From the NCBI RefSeq assembly GCF_023213175.1, contig NZ_CP093312.1:682001-746000 (forward strand): a stretch of 64,000 bases of DNA. Reading direction: 5' to 3'. This stretch comes from Sulfurovum sp. XGS-02. Lineage in GTDB: Bacteria > Campylobacterota > Campylobacteria > Campylobacterales > Sulfurovaceae. The notes under the pieces are model-generated. The model worked only from the letters and a program-made list of their open reading frames with translations. It did no database searches and was not told where the DNA came from. Each line of letters begins with the position of its first letter. The first letter of the stretch is position 1. Made by a program: the position numbers and the translations under genes. Positions 34,197 through 44,549 of this stretch are shown here, in pieces.

Positions 34197-36428
34197 TTGA
34201 AAATCACAATTATTATCACAGCTATACTTTTTATCTATGCTGCATTTTCTACGATCTTCCATGAAACAGCATTGGTAGGCGATATCGGGAAAAAAATGGG
34301 AGATACCAATCTCTATCTGTTCGGCTACCTGGCCTATATCAATTTTTTTGTTCTATTTTATCCTCTCTATAAACTCTATAGTGATCCCCGTGTAAGAAAA
34401 AACATCGATTTTTATTTGGGATGGATACTCTTTTTCATCTCCTTGATACTCTTTAGCGCCTTGGTACTGGAGGCACAAGATAGAGGCTTTATAGGGACAC
34501 AGATCGTGGAGTTCCTCTACCCGCTCATCGGTAAAGCGGGGCTCTGGCTCTTTTGGTTGATGATCATGGCACTCTCTTTGGTCTTCATTATCGATGATGA
34601 CTTTGATTTCTCCAGATTTAAGATGAACAGACCTGGGGCTTCACTCTCTTTTTCATGGGTAGGAAGTAGCTTCTCGATGCTTGGAAGGGGCTTAAAGAAG
34701 ATATTTACGAATCCTTTTGCTTCTCCCTCTCTTGAAGATGAAATGATGCCTGTACTGGATGTTGCAGAAGAGAAGCCAAAGAGAGCACGTGTAAAAAGAA
34801 AGCCTGATGTAAAAAAAGCTGCAACCAAAACAGAACCAGAGACAGTACATGCACTGGATGAATCGGATGATCCTGTACTGAATGAAATACTTGAACTTGA
34901 ACATGAGATGGAAACAAGCATTGCAGCAGAAAAAGCTGCCGCAGGAAAGTCTCATGTAGAGATCATCAATGAGTTGGAAGAAAACTCCAAACTCATGGAG
35001 CAGATAGAGAAAGGAAAGGTCGTCAAACCTAAAAACTTCAAACTGCCTAAACTTGATTTTTTACAAAAAGCACCCAAAACGACAAAAAAGGTCAACGAGG
35101 GAGAAATCGACAGAAAGATAGAAGAGCTACTTTCAAAGCTGCAGCAATTTAACGTAGAAGGTGATGTTGTACGTACCTATAGCGGTCCTTTGGTTACCAC
35201 CTTTGAGTTTAAACCGGCACCCAATGTCAAAGTTTCCAAGATCCTGAACCTTCAGGATGATCTTGCGATGGCACTTTCGGCTGAAACGATCCGTATACAG
35301 GCACCGATACCCGGACGTGATGTGGTGGGGATAGAGATACCAAACGAAACGGTAGATACGATCTACCTACGTGAGATACTTGAGAGTGATCTCTTTAAAA
35401 ACTCCAGTTCCCCTCTAACGGTAGCTTTGGGTAAAGATATCGTAGGTAAACCGTTTATCACAGACATTAAAAAACTTCCACACCTGCTTATAGCGGGGAC
35501 CACGGGGTCGGGTAAATCTGTAGGTATCAATGCGATGATCCTCTCCTTGCTTTACAGGAATGATCCTGACCAGTTGAAACTGATGCTTATCGACCCAAAG
35601 ATGTTGGAGTTTTCGATCTATAACGACATTCCGCATTTGATCACACCGGTCATCACTGAACCTAAAAAGGCCATCGCGGCACTTGCCAACATGGTAGGGG
35701 AGATGGAGCGTCGTTATAAACTGATGGCAGAGAACCGTACCAAAAATATAGACAATTATAATGAAAAAGTAAAAGCTGACGGTTCTGCAGAGCCTTTCCC
35801 TTTTATTGTGATCGTCATAGATGAGTTGGCCGATCTGATGATGAATGGTGGTAAGGAAGTGGAATATTCTATTGCAAGACTTGCACAGATGGCAAGAGCA
35901 AGTGGGATACACCTTATCGTTGCGACACAGAGACCAAGTGTGGATGTTGTGACAGGACTTATCAAAGCCAATCTCCCATCCAGACTCAGTTACCGTGTGG
36001 GACAACGTATAGACTCAAAAGTGATCTTGGATGCATTGGGGGCAGAGAGTCTACTTGGACGTGGTGACGGTCTCTTTACACCTCCTGGTGCAACAGGACT
36101 GGTACGTTTGCATGCCCCATGGAACAAAGAAGAGGAGATAGAAGAGGTCGTTGAGTTCCTTAAAGCCCAGCGTGCACCAGAATATGATGAAAGCTATCTT
36201 GTCGCAGGAGGAGTCAATGCCAGTGAAGGAGGAGAGGGTGATATGGAACTGGACCCTCTCTATGAAGATGCAAAGGCTGTGGTATTGACAGACAAAAAAA
36301 CATCTATATCGTACCTGCAGAGAAAACTGCAGATAGGGTATAATCGTTCTGCAAACATTATAGAACAGCTTGAAGCGATGGGTGTATTGAGTGCACCGAA
36401 TGCAAAAGGTAACAGGGAAATCGTCTAA
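34197..36428 (+). CDS. ftsK: DNA translocase FtsK
   Basis: 743 residues from a TTG start. About four membrane helices at the N-terminus, then an acidic linker (about 200-320). The alpha/beta motor has Walker A AGTTGSGKSVGINAMI and Walker B IVIVIDELADLMM, plus RLAQMARASGIHLIVATQRP, which is the FtsK/SpoIIIE signature. The C-terminal gamma winged helix is AVVLTDKKTSISYLQRKLQI and NRSANIIEQLEAMGVL, which reads KOPS-like sites. It moves DNA at the septum during division. The linker is much shorter than in E. coli, as is common in this phylum. TTAGGA stands before TTG 34197; a start at 34122 would place the -10 box inside the gene. Confidence 0.92.
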   Translation: MKITIIITAILFIYAAFSTIFHETALVGDIGKKMGDTNLYLFGYLAYINFFVLFYPLYKLYSDPRVRKNIDFYLGWILFFISLILFSALVLEAQDRGFIGTQIVEFLYPLIGKAGLWLFWLMIMALSLVFIIDDDFDFSRFKMNRPGASLSFSWVGSSFSMLGRGLKKIFTNPFASPSLEDEMMPVLDVAEEKPKRARVKRKPDVKKAATKTEPETVHALDESDDPVLNEILELEHEMETSIAAEKAAAGKSHVEIINELEENSKLMEQIEKGKVVKPKNFKLPKLDFLQKAPKTTKKVNEGEIDRKIEELLSKLQQFNVEGDVVRTYSGPLVTTFEFKPAPNVKVSKILNLQDDLAMALSAETIRIQAPIPGRDVVGIEIPNETVDTIYLREILESDLFKNSSSPLTVALGKDIVGKPFITDIKKLPHLLIAGTTGSGKSVGINAMILSLLYRNDPDQLKLMLIDPKMLEFSIYNDIPHLITPVITEPKKAIAALANMVGEMERRYKLMAENRTKNIDNYNEKVKADGSAEPFPFIVIVIDELADLMMNGGKEVEYSIARLAQMARASGIHLIVATQRPSVDVVTGLIKANLPSRLSYRVGQRIDSKVILDALGAESLLGRGDGLFTPPGATGLVRLHAPWNKEEEIEEVVEFLKAQRAPEYDESYLVAGGVNASEGGEGDMELDPLYEDAKAVVLTDKKTSISYLQRKLQIGYNRSANIIEQLEAMGVLSAPNAKGNREIV

Positions 36429-36445
36429 TTTCTTCTCTGAACCTA

Positions 36446-36470
36446 AAAAGAGACTTAAATGGTCTCTTTT
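36446..36470 (+). terminator. Intrinsic terminator after ftsK
   Basis: AAAAGAGAC/GTCTCTTTT stem with a seven-base loop, ending in a T run that is part of the stem, followed by CATG. Confidence 0.6.
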
Positions 36471-36583
36471 CATGTAACCATACGATACAAATAAATTATC
36501 TGATTCATATCTTCCCCTTATAGAACACCAAATCAACGATTTTTTTGTTAATATACAGCACAAAAATTACACAGGAGACCAGA

Positions 36584-39151
36584 ATGGCCTTATTAGAAGA
36601 GTATAAAGCACATACGGCTGAGCGTGCTGAGTTAGGTGTACCACCACTCGCACTTACTGCTGATCAAACAGCACAGCTTGTTGAGCTATTAAAAGCAAGC
36701 CCGATCGCTGATGTCGATTACGCAATGGATATGTTCCAAAATAAAGTACCTGCGGGTGTGGATGATGCAGCTTACGTAAAAGCAGCATTCCTAAACGATA
36801 TCGTACAAGGTAATGTAACTTGTGATGCTATCGATGCAGTAAAAGCATGTGAGATCCTTGGATCTATGCTAGGTGGATTCAATGTTACTCCACTTGTTGA
36901 AGCACTTAAGATCGGTGGTGAAGTGACAGATGCAGCTGCTGAGCAACTTAAAAATACTATCCTTGTATATGATGCGTTCAACGATGTGAAAACACTTATG
37001 GATGGTGGTAATGCAAAAGCAAAAGAGATCGTAGAGTCTTGGGCAAATGCAGAGTGGTTCTACAACAAACCAGAGATGGAAAAAGAGATCACACTTACAG
37101 TGTATAAGATCCCTGGTGAAACAAACACAGATGACCTTTCTCCAGCGTCAGAAGCATTTACTAGAGCAGATATCCCACTTCACGCGAACTCTTTCCTTGT
37201 GAACAGAATGGATAACCCACTTGAAACTATGGATGAGCTTAGAAAAAAAGGTAACCCATTAGCATACGTTGGTGATGTTGTAGGTACTGGTTCATCAAGA
37301 AAATCAGGTATCAACTCAGTACAGTGGCACATGGGTAGAGATATTCCAGGTATTCCAGGAAAAAGAACCGGTGGTGTTGTTATCGGTGGTATCATTGCTC
37401 CGATCTTCTTCAACACTGCAGAAGATTCAGGATGTATACCAATTCAAGCACCAGTAGGTGAATTAGAGACTGGTGATGTGATCACATTGAAGCCTTTTGA
37501 TGGTGTGATCGAGAAAAACGGTTCAGTAGTATCTGAATTTAAACTTGAGCCAAATACTATCCCTGATGAGATGAGAGCAGGTGGACGTGTACCACTTATT
37601 ATCGGTAAAGGGCTTACTGCTAAAGCTAGAGAAGCACTTGGTCTTGGTGCATCAGATGCATTTATGGCACCTGAGCAACCAGCTGATAACGGTAAAGGGT
37701 ATACATTAGCACAAAAAATGGTTGGTAAAGCATGTGGACTTGAGGGTGTAAAACCAGGTGTTTACTGTGAGCCGGTTTGTACAACTGTTGGTTCTCAAGA
37801 TACAACTGGAGCAATGACAAGAGATGAAGTAAAAGACCTTGCAGCACTTAGCTTTGGTGCAGACTTCGTACTTCAGTCATTCTGTCACACATCTGCATAT
37901 CCAAAACCAGCAGATATTAAATTGCACCATACACTTCCACAGTTTATGACTGAGAGAAAAGGTTTCACACTTAGACCAGGTGATGGTGTTATCCACTCAT
38001 GGTTGAACAGAATGTGTCTTCCAGATACAGTAGGTACTGGTGCGGATTCACACACTAGATTCCCTATCGGTATCTCATTCCCAGCGGGTTCTGGTCTTGT
38101 TGCGTTTGCAGCAGTTACTGGTATGATGCCACTTACTATGCCTGAGTCTGTACTTGTAAGATTTACAGGTGAAATGCAACCAGGTATCACACTGAGAGAT
38201 ATGGTAAATGCTATCCCTTACCAAGCGATCAAAGATGGTCTTTTGACTGTTGAAAAAGCTGGTAAGAAAAACATCTTCTCAGGACGTGTTCTTGAGATCG
38301 AAGGTCTTGAAGATCTTAAAGCTGAACAAGCGTTCGAACTTTCAGATGCATCTGCAGAGCGTTCAGCTGCAGCTTGTACTGTGAAGCTTAACAAAGAGCC
38401 TATCATTGAGTACCTAGAGTCTAACATCGCATTGATCGAAGAGTTGATCGCTCAAGGGTATGAAGATAAAGCAACACTTGAGAGACGTGCACAGAAAATG
38501 AGAGATTGGATCGCTAATCCAGAGTTAATGGAAGCAGATAAAGATGCAGAGTATGCAGCTGTAATCGAAATTAACATGTCTGAGATCAAAGAGCCGATCG
38601 TAGCATGTCCAAACGATCCAGATGACGTTAAAACACTTTCTGAAGTACATGCAGCAGGTCTAAGAACAGATATTGATGAAGTATTCGTTGGTTCTTGTAT
38701 GACAAACATCGGTCTTTTCAGAGCGAATGCTGAAGTTCTTAGAGGTGAAGGTCAAGTAGATACGAAACTTTGGATCTGTCCTCCAACGAAAATGGATGAA
38801 AAAACATTGACAGAAGAGGGTTACTACTCAGTCTTCGGAATGGCCGGAGCACGTATCGAGCCTCCAGGATGTTCTCTATGTATGGGGAACCAGGCAGCTG
38901 TTAAGCAGAATGCATGGGTATTCTCTACATCAACAAGAAACTTCGACAACAGACTCGGTAAAGGTTCTCAAGTATACCTTGGTTCTGCAGAGCTTGCGGC
39001 AGTGGTTGCACTTAAAGGTAAGATCCCGACAGCTGAAGAGTACTTAGAAGTAGTTTCAGATAAGATCAAGCCAGAAATGACTGATAGTATCTACAAATAC
39101 CTAAACTTCAACAAGGTTTCTAAAGAAGACCTTGAAGCGATGGTTGAGTAG
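36584..39151 (+). CDS. acnB: Aconitate hydratase B
   Basis: 855 residues, bifunctional aconitase B with a HEAT-like N-terminal domain ([19 protein letters not shown]), then domain 4 ([19 protein letters not shown]), then the three cluster-binding domains. The [4Fe-4S] ligands are in GSCMTNIG and [24 protein letters not shown] is near the substrate site. Start 36584 has ACAGGAGA eight bases before it; the longer frame from 36545 lies within the promoter region. It works in both directions between citrate and isocitrate. Codon use is strongly biased, as in highly expressed genes here. Together with the oxidoreductase operon it fits a reductive TCA cycle. Confidence 0.95.
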   Translation: MALLEEYKAHTAERAELGVPPLALTADQTAQLVELLKASPIADVDYAMDMFQNKVPAGVDDAAYVKAAFLNDIVQGNVTCDAIDAVKACEILGSMLGGFNVTPLVEALKIGGEVTDAAAEQLKNTILVYDAFNDVKTLMDGGNAKAKEIVESWANAEWFYNKPEMEKEITLTVYKIPGETNTDDLSPASEAFTRADIPLHANSFLVNRMDNPLETMDELRKKGNPLAYVGDVVGTGSSRKSGINSVQWHMGRDIPGIPGKRTGGVVIGGIIAPIFFNTAEDSGCIPIQAPVGELETGDVITLKPFDGVIEKNGSVVSEFKLEPNTIPDEMRAGGRVPLIIGKGLTAKAREALGLGASDAFMAPEQPADNGKGYTLAQKMVGKACGLEGVKPGVYCEPVCTTVGSQDTTGAMTRDEVKDLAALSFGADFVLQSFCHTSAYPKPADIKLHHTLPQFMTERKGFTLRPGDGVIHSWLNRMCLPDTVGTGADSHTRFPIGISFPAGSGLVAFAAVTGMMPLTMPESVLVRFTGEMQPGITLRDMVNAIPYQAIKDGLLTVEKAGKKNIFSGRVLEIEGLEDLKAEQAFELSDASAERSAAACTVKLNKEPIIEYLESNIALIEELIAQGYEDKATLERRAQKMRDWIANPELMEADKDAEYAAVIEINMSEIKEPIVACPNDPDDVKTLSEVHAAGLRTDIDEVFVGSCMTNIGLFRANAEVLRGEGQVDTKLWICPPTKMDEKTLTEEGYYSVFGMAGARIEPPGCSLCMGNQAAVKQNAWVFSTSTRNFDNRLGKGSQVYLGSAELAAVVALKGKIPTAEEYLEVVSDKIKPEMTDSIYKYLNFNKVSKEDLEAMVE

Positions 39152-39173
39152 TCAACGTCACTATTTTCTTTAC

Positions 39174-39198
39174 TTTCCTACCTCTTGAAGGTAGGAAA
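39174..39198 (+). terminator. Hairpin terminator after acnB
   Basis: TTTCCTACCT/AGGTAGGAAA stem with loop CTTGA, 22 bases past the stop. No T-tract follows, so it may be a Rho-independent site of limited strength or an RNA-stabilising hairpin. Confidence 0.45.
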
Positions 39199-39359
39199 CC
39201 TTACACACCAATTTAAATTCCCCCTTTATCATTTTTAGCAAACAGCCTATTTTCAGAATATGTACAATATTTTCTTAACTCATAATATAATTAAAATTAA
39301 TGTTATATTATTTTAGTTACAATTAAGTGAGTCAAAAATCATAATATAAAGGATTGAAA

Positions 39360-39785
39360 ATGGGTATGTTAATGATTGCGATCGCGATAGGTTATTTTGG
39401 TAGTATACTGACTTTTATTATCATGGAAGAGATGTCGTTAAAAGACTCTGATTTTTCAGATATTAAAGATGCTTTTACGAAAGAGCTTAGTTTGGATGAG
39501 AGTTTATCAAAATACGGTACCATTAAATATATGGCCATGTATGTTGGTATTGTAACTGTTCTTGGCATAGTGGTCTCAACACAGATTCTTATACCAAATA
39601 ATTTTGGCCTGGGATATGATATGGCCTATGTGTTTTTGCCTTCTCTAATCGGGTCACTGATCATTTTACTGGTCAAATGGAGATTTCAACCTCTGCTTAA
39701 ACTCATTTCTTCATTTATGTTCGGTGCAGGATATATAGGCGCATCAGCATTTGCTGTGGCTGTTTCCTATCTTTTACTGGCTTAA
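39360..39785 (+). CDS. Small integral membrane protein
   Basis: 141 residues with about four hydrophobic helices (MLMIAIAIGYFGSILTFII, MAMYVGIVTVLGIVVS, AYVFLPSLIGSLIILLV, MFGAGYIGASAFAVAVSYLLL) and a cytosolic or periplasmic charged loop after the first (KDSDFSDIKDAFTKELSLDE). No family recognised; the loop and the four-helix layout are not those of a known transporter. An AAAGGA six bases before ATG 39360 sets the start, not the TTG at 39354. It converges with the thioesterase gene with a four-base overlap of the stops. Confidence 0.55.
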   Translation: MGMLMIAIAIGYFGSILTFIIMEEMSLKDSDFSDIKDAFTKELSLDESLSKYGTIKYMAMYVGIVTVLGIVVSTQILIPNNFGLGYDMAYVFLPSLIGSLIILLVKWRFQPLLKLISSFMFGAGYIGASAFAVAVSYLLLA

Positions 39786-40153
39786 AATGCTTTAAAGATA
39801 TCCTCGAACTCTTCGGGGATACGACAAGGTTTTCCTTCCTCTACATAGACCAAAACCACTTCCATACTAAAGAGTTTTACATCCTTTTTCCATACTTCCT
39901 GTAAAAGTACCACGGATGAACGCTTCATCGTCAGGATCTTTGTTGTCACTTCAAGTATATCTCCCAGTACGGCAGTGGCTAAAAAACTTGCTTTGATGTC
40001 GCGTACCACAAACCCACTGTTCTCACCCAGTGTAGGTTTTACCCCTCTTTGAAAAAAGATCTCAGAACGGGCACGTTCACAATATTTGATGTAATTGGTA
40101 TGGTAGACGATGCCACCAGCATCCGTATCTTCGTAGTAGACCCTTATTTTCAT
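39782..40153 (-). CDS. YbgC/FadM-type acyl-CoA thioesterase
   Basis: 123 residues, hot-dog fold. YYEDTDAGGIVYHTNYIKYCERARSE carries the catalytic aspartate and the Tyr-His pair that define YbgC (in ybgC, YxEDTDxGGVVYHxxYxxxxERARTE). The rest, DILEVTTKILTMKRSSVVLLQEVW and VYVEEGKPCRIPEE, follows the usual order. It cleaves short acyl-CoA or acyl-ACP thioesters and in many bacteria is linked to the Tol-Pal cluster, which is not here. It converges with the small membrane protein gene. The upstream 268-base gap (40154-40421) shows nothing beyond AT-rich sequence. Confidence 0.9.
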   Translation of the reverse strand: MKIRVYYEDTDAGGIVYHTNYIKYCERARSEIFFQRGVKPTLGENSGFVVRDIKASFLATAVLGDILEVTTKILTMKRSSVVLLQEVWKKDVKLFSMEVVLVYVEEGKPCRIPEEFEDIFKAF

Positions 40154-40421
40154 GCTTAACTCCCTTATTTACAGTATTTCACAGCTCTTAAGATTAAAAC
40201 AGTTACTAAATGTTTTAAAACTTAAATCTTTTTTGATTTTATCTCTTGGTATTGTACAGAAATATATTAGTTAACTACATCAGAAGTATCGTTTAAACCA
40301 TGATTCATAATAACTTTTTATCTGTTTATTTTAAAGTATAGTTCAATCAAACTTTTATTTTTAATTAATTTTTATAGATGTAGAATAATAAAATAACCGT
40401 AAAAACAATAAGGAGTACTGA

Positions 40422-41672
40422 ATGAAAATGTTTCAATCCAGAAGTAAGATAATTGTCTCAATAGTGGCTACGCTGTTTGTGGTCTTATTTGGTTTTATGG
40501 CTAATGGCTGCGGAGGTGGCGGCGGAGGTGGCACGACGACTACTGTTGAGGCTCCGGGTGTGCCGATAAATTTTGTGGTTGCACCGTCAGCTGTGGGTGG
40601 TGAGCTCTCTGCCACGCTGAGCTGGGCAGCACCGACGACAGGCGGTCCGGTGGCCTCCTACGAACTCTACAAATACACCTCGGAAACACCTACACCGAAC
40701 CATCTCATCTCATTACCGGCTACAACCTATGAGTTCATAGACAACGCCGGACTGGAGAGGGGTGTAACTACCTACTGGATCCTAGCTGCTAAGAATGCCG
40801 GAGGGGAGACTTCTACGTCTCCAGTAAGCTATACCCCTCCTGGAGGTGGTGCAGGTGAAGTTGATAAATACGGTAACAATTTTGCTGCAGCGATGATCTT
40901 TGCCGATGGGATCGGTATCAGTAACGAAGTGATTACAGGGGAGTGGACGGAAAACAATATTTCCCTCGTCGACTACAACACAGGACTGCGCCCAGTTATC
41001 GAAGAAAATGCGTCGGTACTGCCTTATTGGGACCCTACTACGACATATCTGAAAGACGGCGTGACCTACTACAAGCAGCAGACCATAAGCACGTGGCAGG
41101 GTGAATGGCAAGATGGGACTGGCACAGAACAGAATGTTACAGCAAAATGGGGTGATAACCTGATTAGCCAGACCCTGAACACCGGATCAGTCGTCAGGAT
41201 CGAGATGGTACTCAGCAAAGCCTTAGATACGAATATGACGGCTTACAATATGGTTTCTCTTTACGGTGAGAAAGATGTTGAGATATACGGGACAGACAAA
41301 ACGACTTATGATACCAATACCTCATTTGTCTTTACCGCCTTTGCAAGTCTGAAGATCGAGCAAATTGATGAAAACAACAACACGATAACGGTTGTGGAAG
41401 ACCAGGCACTCTTTGACAATGTCCCAGATGGGCCGGGTAAATTTGCAGCTGAGATCAATGTGGCCGGTAACCTAGTATATGGATATGTATGGGACCTCCC
41501 GACAAATAATATCCCAGCGGGAACATATCGTATTACGTTCACTCTGAACGCCCCGAGCAATGTTATTATCGGTGATGTTGCAGTGCCAAGCGAAGGAGAG
41601 CCAGACACATTCCCTGTACTTGATTCCCCTACTCAGGTGCACATCGATATTACTATCCACCCAGCATCTTAA
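40422..41672 (+). CDS. Fibronectin type III domain lipoprotein
   Basis: 416 residues. A lipoprotein signal with FMANGCGGGGGGG, so lipid attachment is at Cys30 with a flexible poly-glycine linker. Residues 45-140 form an Fn3 domain (PGVPINFVVAPS, LSWAAPTTGGPVASYELYKY, AGLERGVTTYWILAAKNAGG, ending TSPVSY). Residues 150-416 make a second, beta-rich region of unknown type (DKYGNNFAAAMIFADGIGIS). GC content is visibly higher than that of neighbours, in line with recent transfer or different selection. Probably a surface or periplasmic binding or adhesion protein. A hairpin lies 13 bases behind the stop. Confidence 0.7.
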   Translation: MKMFQSRSKIIVSIVATLFVVLFGFMANGCGGGGGGGTTTTVEAPGVPINFVVAPSAVGGELSATLSWAAPTTGGPVASYELYKYTSETPTPNHLISLPATTYEFIDNAGLERGVTTYWILAAKNAGGETSTSPVSYTPPGGGAGEVDKYGNNFAAAMIFADGIGISNEVITGEWTENNISLVDYNTGLRPVIEENASVLPYWDPTTTYLKDGVTYYKQQTISTWQGEWQDGTGTEQNVTAKWGDNLISQTLNTGSVVRIEMVLSKALDTNMTAYNMVSLYGEKDVEIYGTDKTTYDTNTSFVFTAFASLKIEQIDENNNTITVVEDQALFDNVPDGPGKFAAEINVAGNLVYGYVWDLPTNNIPAGTYRITFTLNAPSNVIIGDVAVPSEGEPDTFPVLDSPTQVHIDITIHPAS

Positions 41673-41684
41673 CAGTAACAATCA

Positions 41685-41713
41685 GCGGGAGCTTAGGGTA
41701 GTTACGCTCCCGC
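41685..41713 (+). terminator. Stable hairpin after the Fn3 lipoprotein
   Basis: GCGGGAGC/GCTCCCGC stem, loop of 13 bases, further extended by CA/TG pairs. No T-tract, so a weak terminator or mRNA end-protecting structure. Confidence 0.45.
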
Positions 41714-41764
41714 CTGCTGAGAAGACTAGAAAAAGAAGCGTATTAGTAGCATACACTTAGCTCT

Positions 41765-42220
41765 CTAAAATTCAATATCTACTTCTTTAGATTTTTGAAC
41801 ATGGAGTAAGACATTTGCAAAAGCATATTGATCCATTTCGTCTATACCTTCATGTTTATATCCTAGTAAATAGTCATATCCATCTAATGCAATGTTTTTA
41901 ATCTTTTTGAGGTGCACAATGTAGACCAACAGATCAGCCAGATCACTCACCGGGATGATTTCCCTGAAACCTTTATCGAATTCATCGATATACTCATCAC
42001 AGATATCTTCATTTGACATAAAAAGTATCCAAAGTATGATATTGTCTATATTTTGGGGTGCATTGACTTTGTTTAAAAAGCTATTGTATATCTCTTCGTT
42101 TTGAGATATTTCATCAAGCTGTTCATTGGCCTGTGTGATCAAAAAGTTGATTCTTTCTTCAGTGAGTTTATTATTTCTATAGTCGTCCAGTACGGACTCT
42201 GCAATTTGAAGTGTATGCAT
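41765..42220 (-). CDS. Hypothetical acidic helical protein
   Basis: 151 residues, all-helical and acidic, no signal peptide. ERINFLITQANEQLDEISQN and LADLLVYIVHLKKIKNIALD are its best formed helices; it contains no cysteine repeats or known motif. The name of a family cannot be given. AGAGATC before the ATG is a weak ribosome site. It is followed by the PgeF gene only 86 bases away on the same strand but likely has its own promoter in the AT-rich 42221-42306 gap. Confidence 0.5.
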   Translation of the reverse strand: MHTLQIAESVLDDYRNNKLTEERINFLITQANEQLDEISQNEEIYNSFLNKVNAPQNIDNIILWILFMSNEDICDEYIDEFDKGFREIIPVSDLADLLVYIVHLKKIKNIALDGYDYLLGYKHEGIDEMDQYAFANVLLHVQKSKEVDIEF

Positions 42221-42306
42221 GATCTCTCTTTTTATTTGATTTGTAATTATTGCAGGATATTCTGAAAATTTCTCTAAAGATAAGAAAACAAGGAGTCTAA
42301 AACCCT

Positions 42307-43080
42307 TTAATTATCACCGTTTTTCATGCCTATCATGCTCATGAACCTTCCGGTGCACCCTTGCTCTTTCCTGTAGGAGAAAAACCGCTCTACATTACAG
42401 GCGGTACAGACACGGCTCATCTCGATGTTCTCTTCTTGAAGCCTTGCATCCAGGAGCTGTTGTTTGTTGATCAAAGGTAGGTCCAACATATATTTTTCAC
42501 CGACAGGGCTGAACCCTTTGGGAATATCAAAAAAATGCTCTGCAACCTCTTCTCCTACTTCATAGCAGCAACGTCCTATGGAGGGTGCGACACCTGCAAC
42601 GATATCTTTGGGGTCACAGCCATAGATCTCTCTCATTTTCTGCACCGTTTTGTATGCTATACATGCTTTTGTCCCTTTCCATCCTGCATGCACAGCTGCG
42701 ACCACCTCTCTTTTCCTGTCATAGAGGAGTATGGGAACACAGTCTGCAGTCAGTATGGTGAGCACTACTCCTTTCACGTCTGTGATCAGGGCATCACACG
42801 CCTCTATGGCATCAGAAAGACTCTCCCATCCTTTGGTCTCTTTTTGGGTGATGAGCTTGATGTTGTCACTGTGGGTTTGATCGGCAACGATGTAATGTAA
42901 AGCTTCGCTGCTTTGGAGCAGGTCTGAGAGTCTATTCCTGTTGGCTATGATGTTTTCAGCATCTTCACCGGTATGCAAAGCGAGGCTGAAAGCATAAGGA
43001 AGATCATTGGACTTTGTGGTCACTGCATGGAGCAGGGAAGGAGATCTTTTAAAGTGCGTAAATGTAAAAAAATCCGGCAT
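42307..43080 (-). CDS. pgeF: YfiH/PgeF laccase-domain protein (peptidoglycan editing factor)
   Basis: 257 residues. The metal-binding residues of the YfiH family are visible: HTGEDAENI near residue 37, TADCVPILLYD with its Cys, AAVHAGWKGT with the His, and YEVGEEVAEHFFD with CC at 170-171; VCTACNVERFFSYRKEQGCTGRF is the C-terminal signature. In E. coli the enzyme removes misincorporated serine-containing muropeptide precursors; older annotation calls it polyphenol oxidase. The start is well defined (ATG at 43080, divergent from rodA). Confidence 0.9.
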   Translation of the reverse strand: MPDFFTFTHFKRSPSLLHAVTTKSNDLPYAFSLALHTGEDAENIIANRNRLSDLLQSSEALHYIVADQTHSDNIKLITQKETKGWESLSDAIEACDALITDVKGVVLTILTADCVPILLYDRKREVVAAVHAGWKGTKACIAYKTVQKMREIYGCDPKDIVAGVAPSIGRCCYEVGEEVAEHFFDIPKGFSPVGEKYMLDLPLINKQQLLDARLQEENIEMSRVCTACNVERFFSYRKEQGCTGRFMSMIGMKNGDN

Positions 43081-43134
43081 GATGCTACCTTATATCCTTT
43101 TTGATATAATACCCTAAAAATAGAGGGAACCTCT

Positions 43135-43140
43135 TATAAT
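43135..43140 (+). promoter_or_regulatory. -10 box before rodA
   Basis: TATAAT, ten bases before the ATG at 43151; an additional TATAAT lies at 43105-43110. The second box would give a leader with an AGGA ribosome site. Confidence 0.4.
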
Positions 43141-43150
43141 AGGATCTTGC

Positions 43151-44287
43151 ATGGAATCTTGGTTGGACTTTGATAAACGTATCTTTAAACATTTTTCCTA
43201 CCTTCTCATGTTACAGATCATACCACTTCTTGTGATCTCATCGTATCTGGTGAATGAGATCAACCCTTATCTGTTCACAAAGCAGATGGTCTACTACTTC
43301 ATTGCAGGCATCGCTTTTCTTGTCTCTGCTTTTATCCCGTGGAGGCAGATCATTTGGTGGTTTGTTCCTATTTTCTATCTGGGTAACCTGGGGCTTCTGA
43401 TTGCTGTGGAGTTTGTAGGAAAGACGATCCTGGGGGCACAAAGATGGATAGAGATTCCCGGTATAGGCATTACCATCCAGCCTTCAGAGTTCATCAAAGT
43501 CAGTGTGATCATGATGCTTGGATACCTTATAGGAAGAAACCCTCCAAGTGAAAAAGGGTATGGTATATTGAACTTTATCAAACTTTCCATCGTGATCGTC
43601 ATTCCTTTTTTACTCATAGCTAAAGAGCCGGACCTGGGTACGGCGCTTGTTTTGCTTATCACCGGGTATGGTATTTTATTTGTTGTAGGGATCAACTGGA
43701 AGATATGGGTTTCTATAGTCATTATTCTCGGGCTCAGCGCACCGCTGCTTTACAGTCAGCTGAAGCCCTATCAAAAAAAGCGTGTGACGGACTTTATCGG
43801 GAAACCAAGCTACCATGTCAGACAGGCACTGATCGCCATCGGTTCAGGTGGTGTAGAAGGTAAAAGCAAAGAAGAGGCGACACAGACACAACTGAAGTTC
43901 CTTCCGGTCTCTTCGACGGATTTTATCTTTGCGTATCTTGGGGAGAGATTCGGATTTAAAGGGATGATCACTGTCATCGTGCTTTATATGTTGCTCATCT
44001 TTAATCTGCTTTATATTTCGGCCAAGCATGCCAACGATTATCTGATCAAAGCCTTTGCCTCCGGATTGGCATTTTTGTTCTTTGTCTATATGGGTGTCAA
44101 CATCTATATGGTGATTGGCCTGGCCCCTGTCGTAGGGCTTCCTCTGCCTATGTTCAGCCATGGTGGGACCTCGTTTATTATATTTTCTGTAATTTTTGGA
44201 ATTTTACAAAATTTAATTGCATTTAAAGACTACAGTAGATATAATTCTGACGCGAAAATCAGCATGATTTCCAAAGACCAGCTATAG
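43151..44287 (+). CDS. rodA: Rod shape-determining protein RodA
   Basis: 378 residues, SEDS glycosyltransferase with about ten helices. GKTILGAQRWIEIPGIGITIQPSE near the periplasmic loop, KEPDLGTALVLLITG with the catalytic aspartate, and the C-terminal signature GLAPVVGLPLPMFSHGGTSF are typical of RodA/FtsW. Together with a class B PBP it makes lateral-wall peptidoglycan. FtsW-type features (e.g. longer loops) are less evident, so RodA is preferred. No PBP gene is next to it. The tRNA-Met follows ten bases after the stop. Confidence 0.92.
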   Translation: MESWLDFDKRIFKHFSYLLMLQIIPLLVISSYLVNEINPYLFTKQMVYYFIAGIAFLVSAFIPWRQIIWWFVPIFYLGNLGLLIAVEFVGKTILGAQRWIEIPGIGITIQPSEFIKVSVIMMLGYLIGRNPPSEKGYGILNFIKLSIVIVIPFLLIAKEPDLGTALVLLITGYGILFVVGINWKIWVSIVIILGLSAPLLYSQLKPYQKKRVTDFIGKPSYHVRQALIAIGSGGVEGKSKEEATQTQLKFLPVSSTDFIFAYLGERFGFKGMITVIVLYMLLIFNLLYISAKHANDYLIKAFASGLAFLFFVYMGVNIYMVIGLAPVVGLPLPMFSHGGTSFIIFSVIFGILQNLIAFKDYSRYNSDAKISMISKDQL

Positions 44288-44296
44288 CGCTCTTAC

Positions 44297-44373
44297 GGGT
44301 CGGTAGCTCAGTTGGTTAGAGCACTCGGCTCATAACCGAGTGGTCGGGAGTTCGAGTCTCCCCCGACCCACCA
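44297..44373 (+). tRNA. tRNA-Met (anticodon CAT)
   Basis: 77 bases with CCA: acceptor GGGTCGG/CCGACCC, D-arm GCTCAGTTGGTTAGAGC, anticodon loop CTCATAA, T-arm GGGAGTTCGAGTCTCCC. The D-arm and the acceptor 1-72 pair (G-C) fit an elongator tRNA-Met; a lysidine-modified Ile tRNA cannot be fully excluded. It lies directly after rodA. Confidence 0.95.
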
Positions 44374-44549
44374 CTTTATTCCCCCTAAAACACATACTTT
44401 CCTACAAAAATTTAAATTGATACATTTGTTTTAGTTTCATCTGATATAGTGCCGAATAAAGATGTAGATTCATACTATGCAACTTGATGATATGAGATAC
44501 GTTTATTGTAATTTTCAACTATGTGTACGTTTTTAAATAAGGAAAATCT

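Noticed and set aside
35415-36005. 196-codon antisense frame in ftsK
   Set aside because: Runs opposite the highly conserved motor domain, has no family resemblance and no initiation signal.
36772-38709. Several long antisense frames within acnB
   Set aside because: They arise from the strong codon bias of acnB; none has a ribosome site or recognisable domains.
40520-40545. G-rich tract after the lipoprotein cysteine as a phase-variable site
   Set aside because: The glycine codons are mixed (GGC, GGA, GGT), so there is no homopolymer long enough for slippage.
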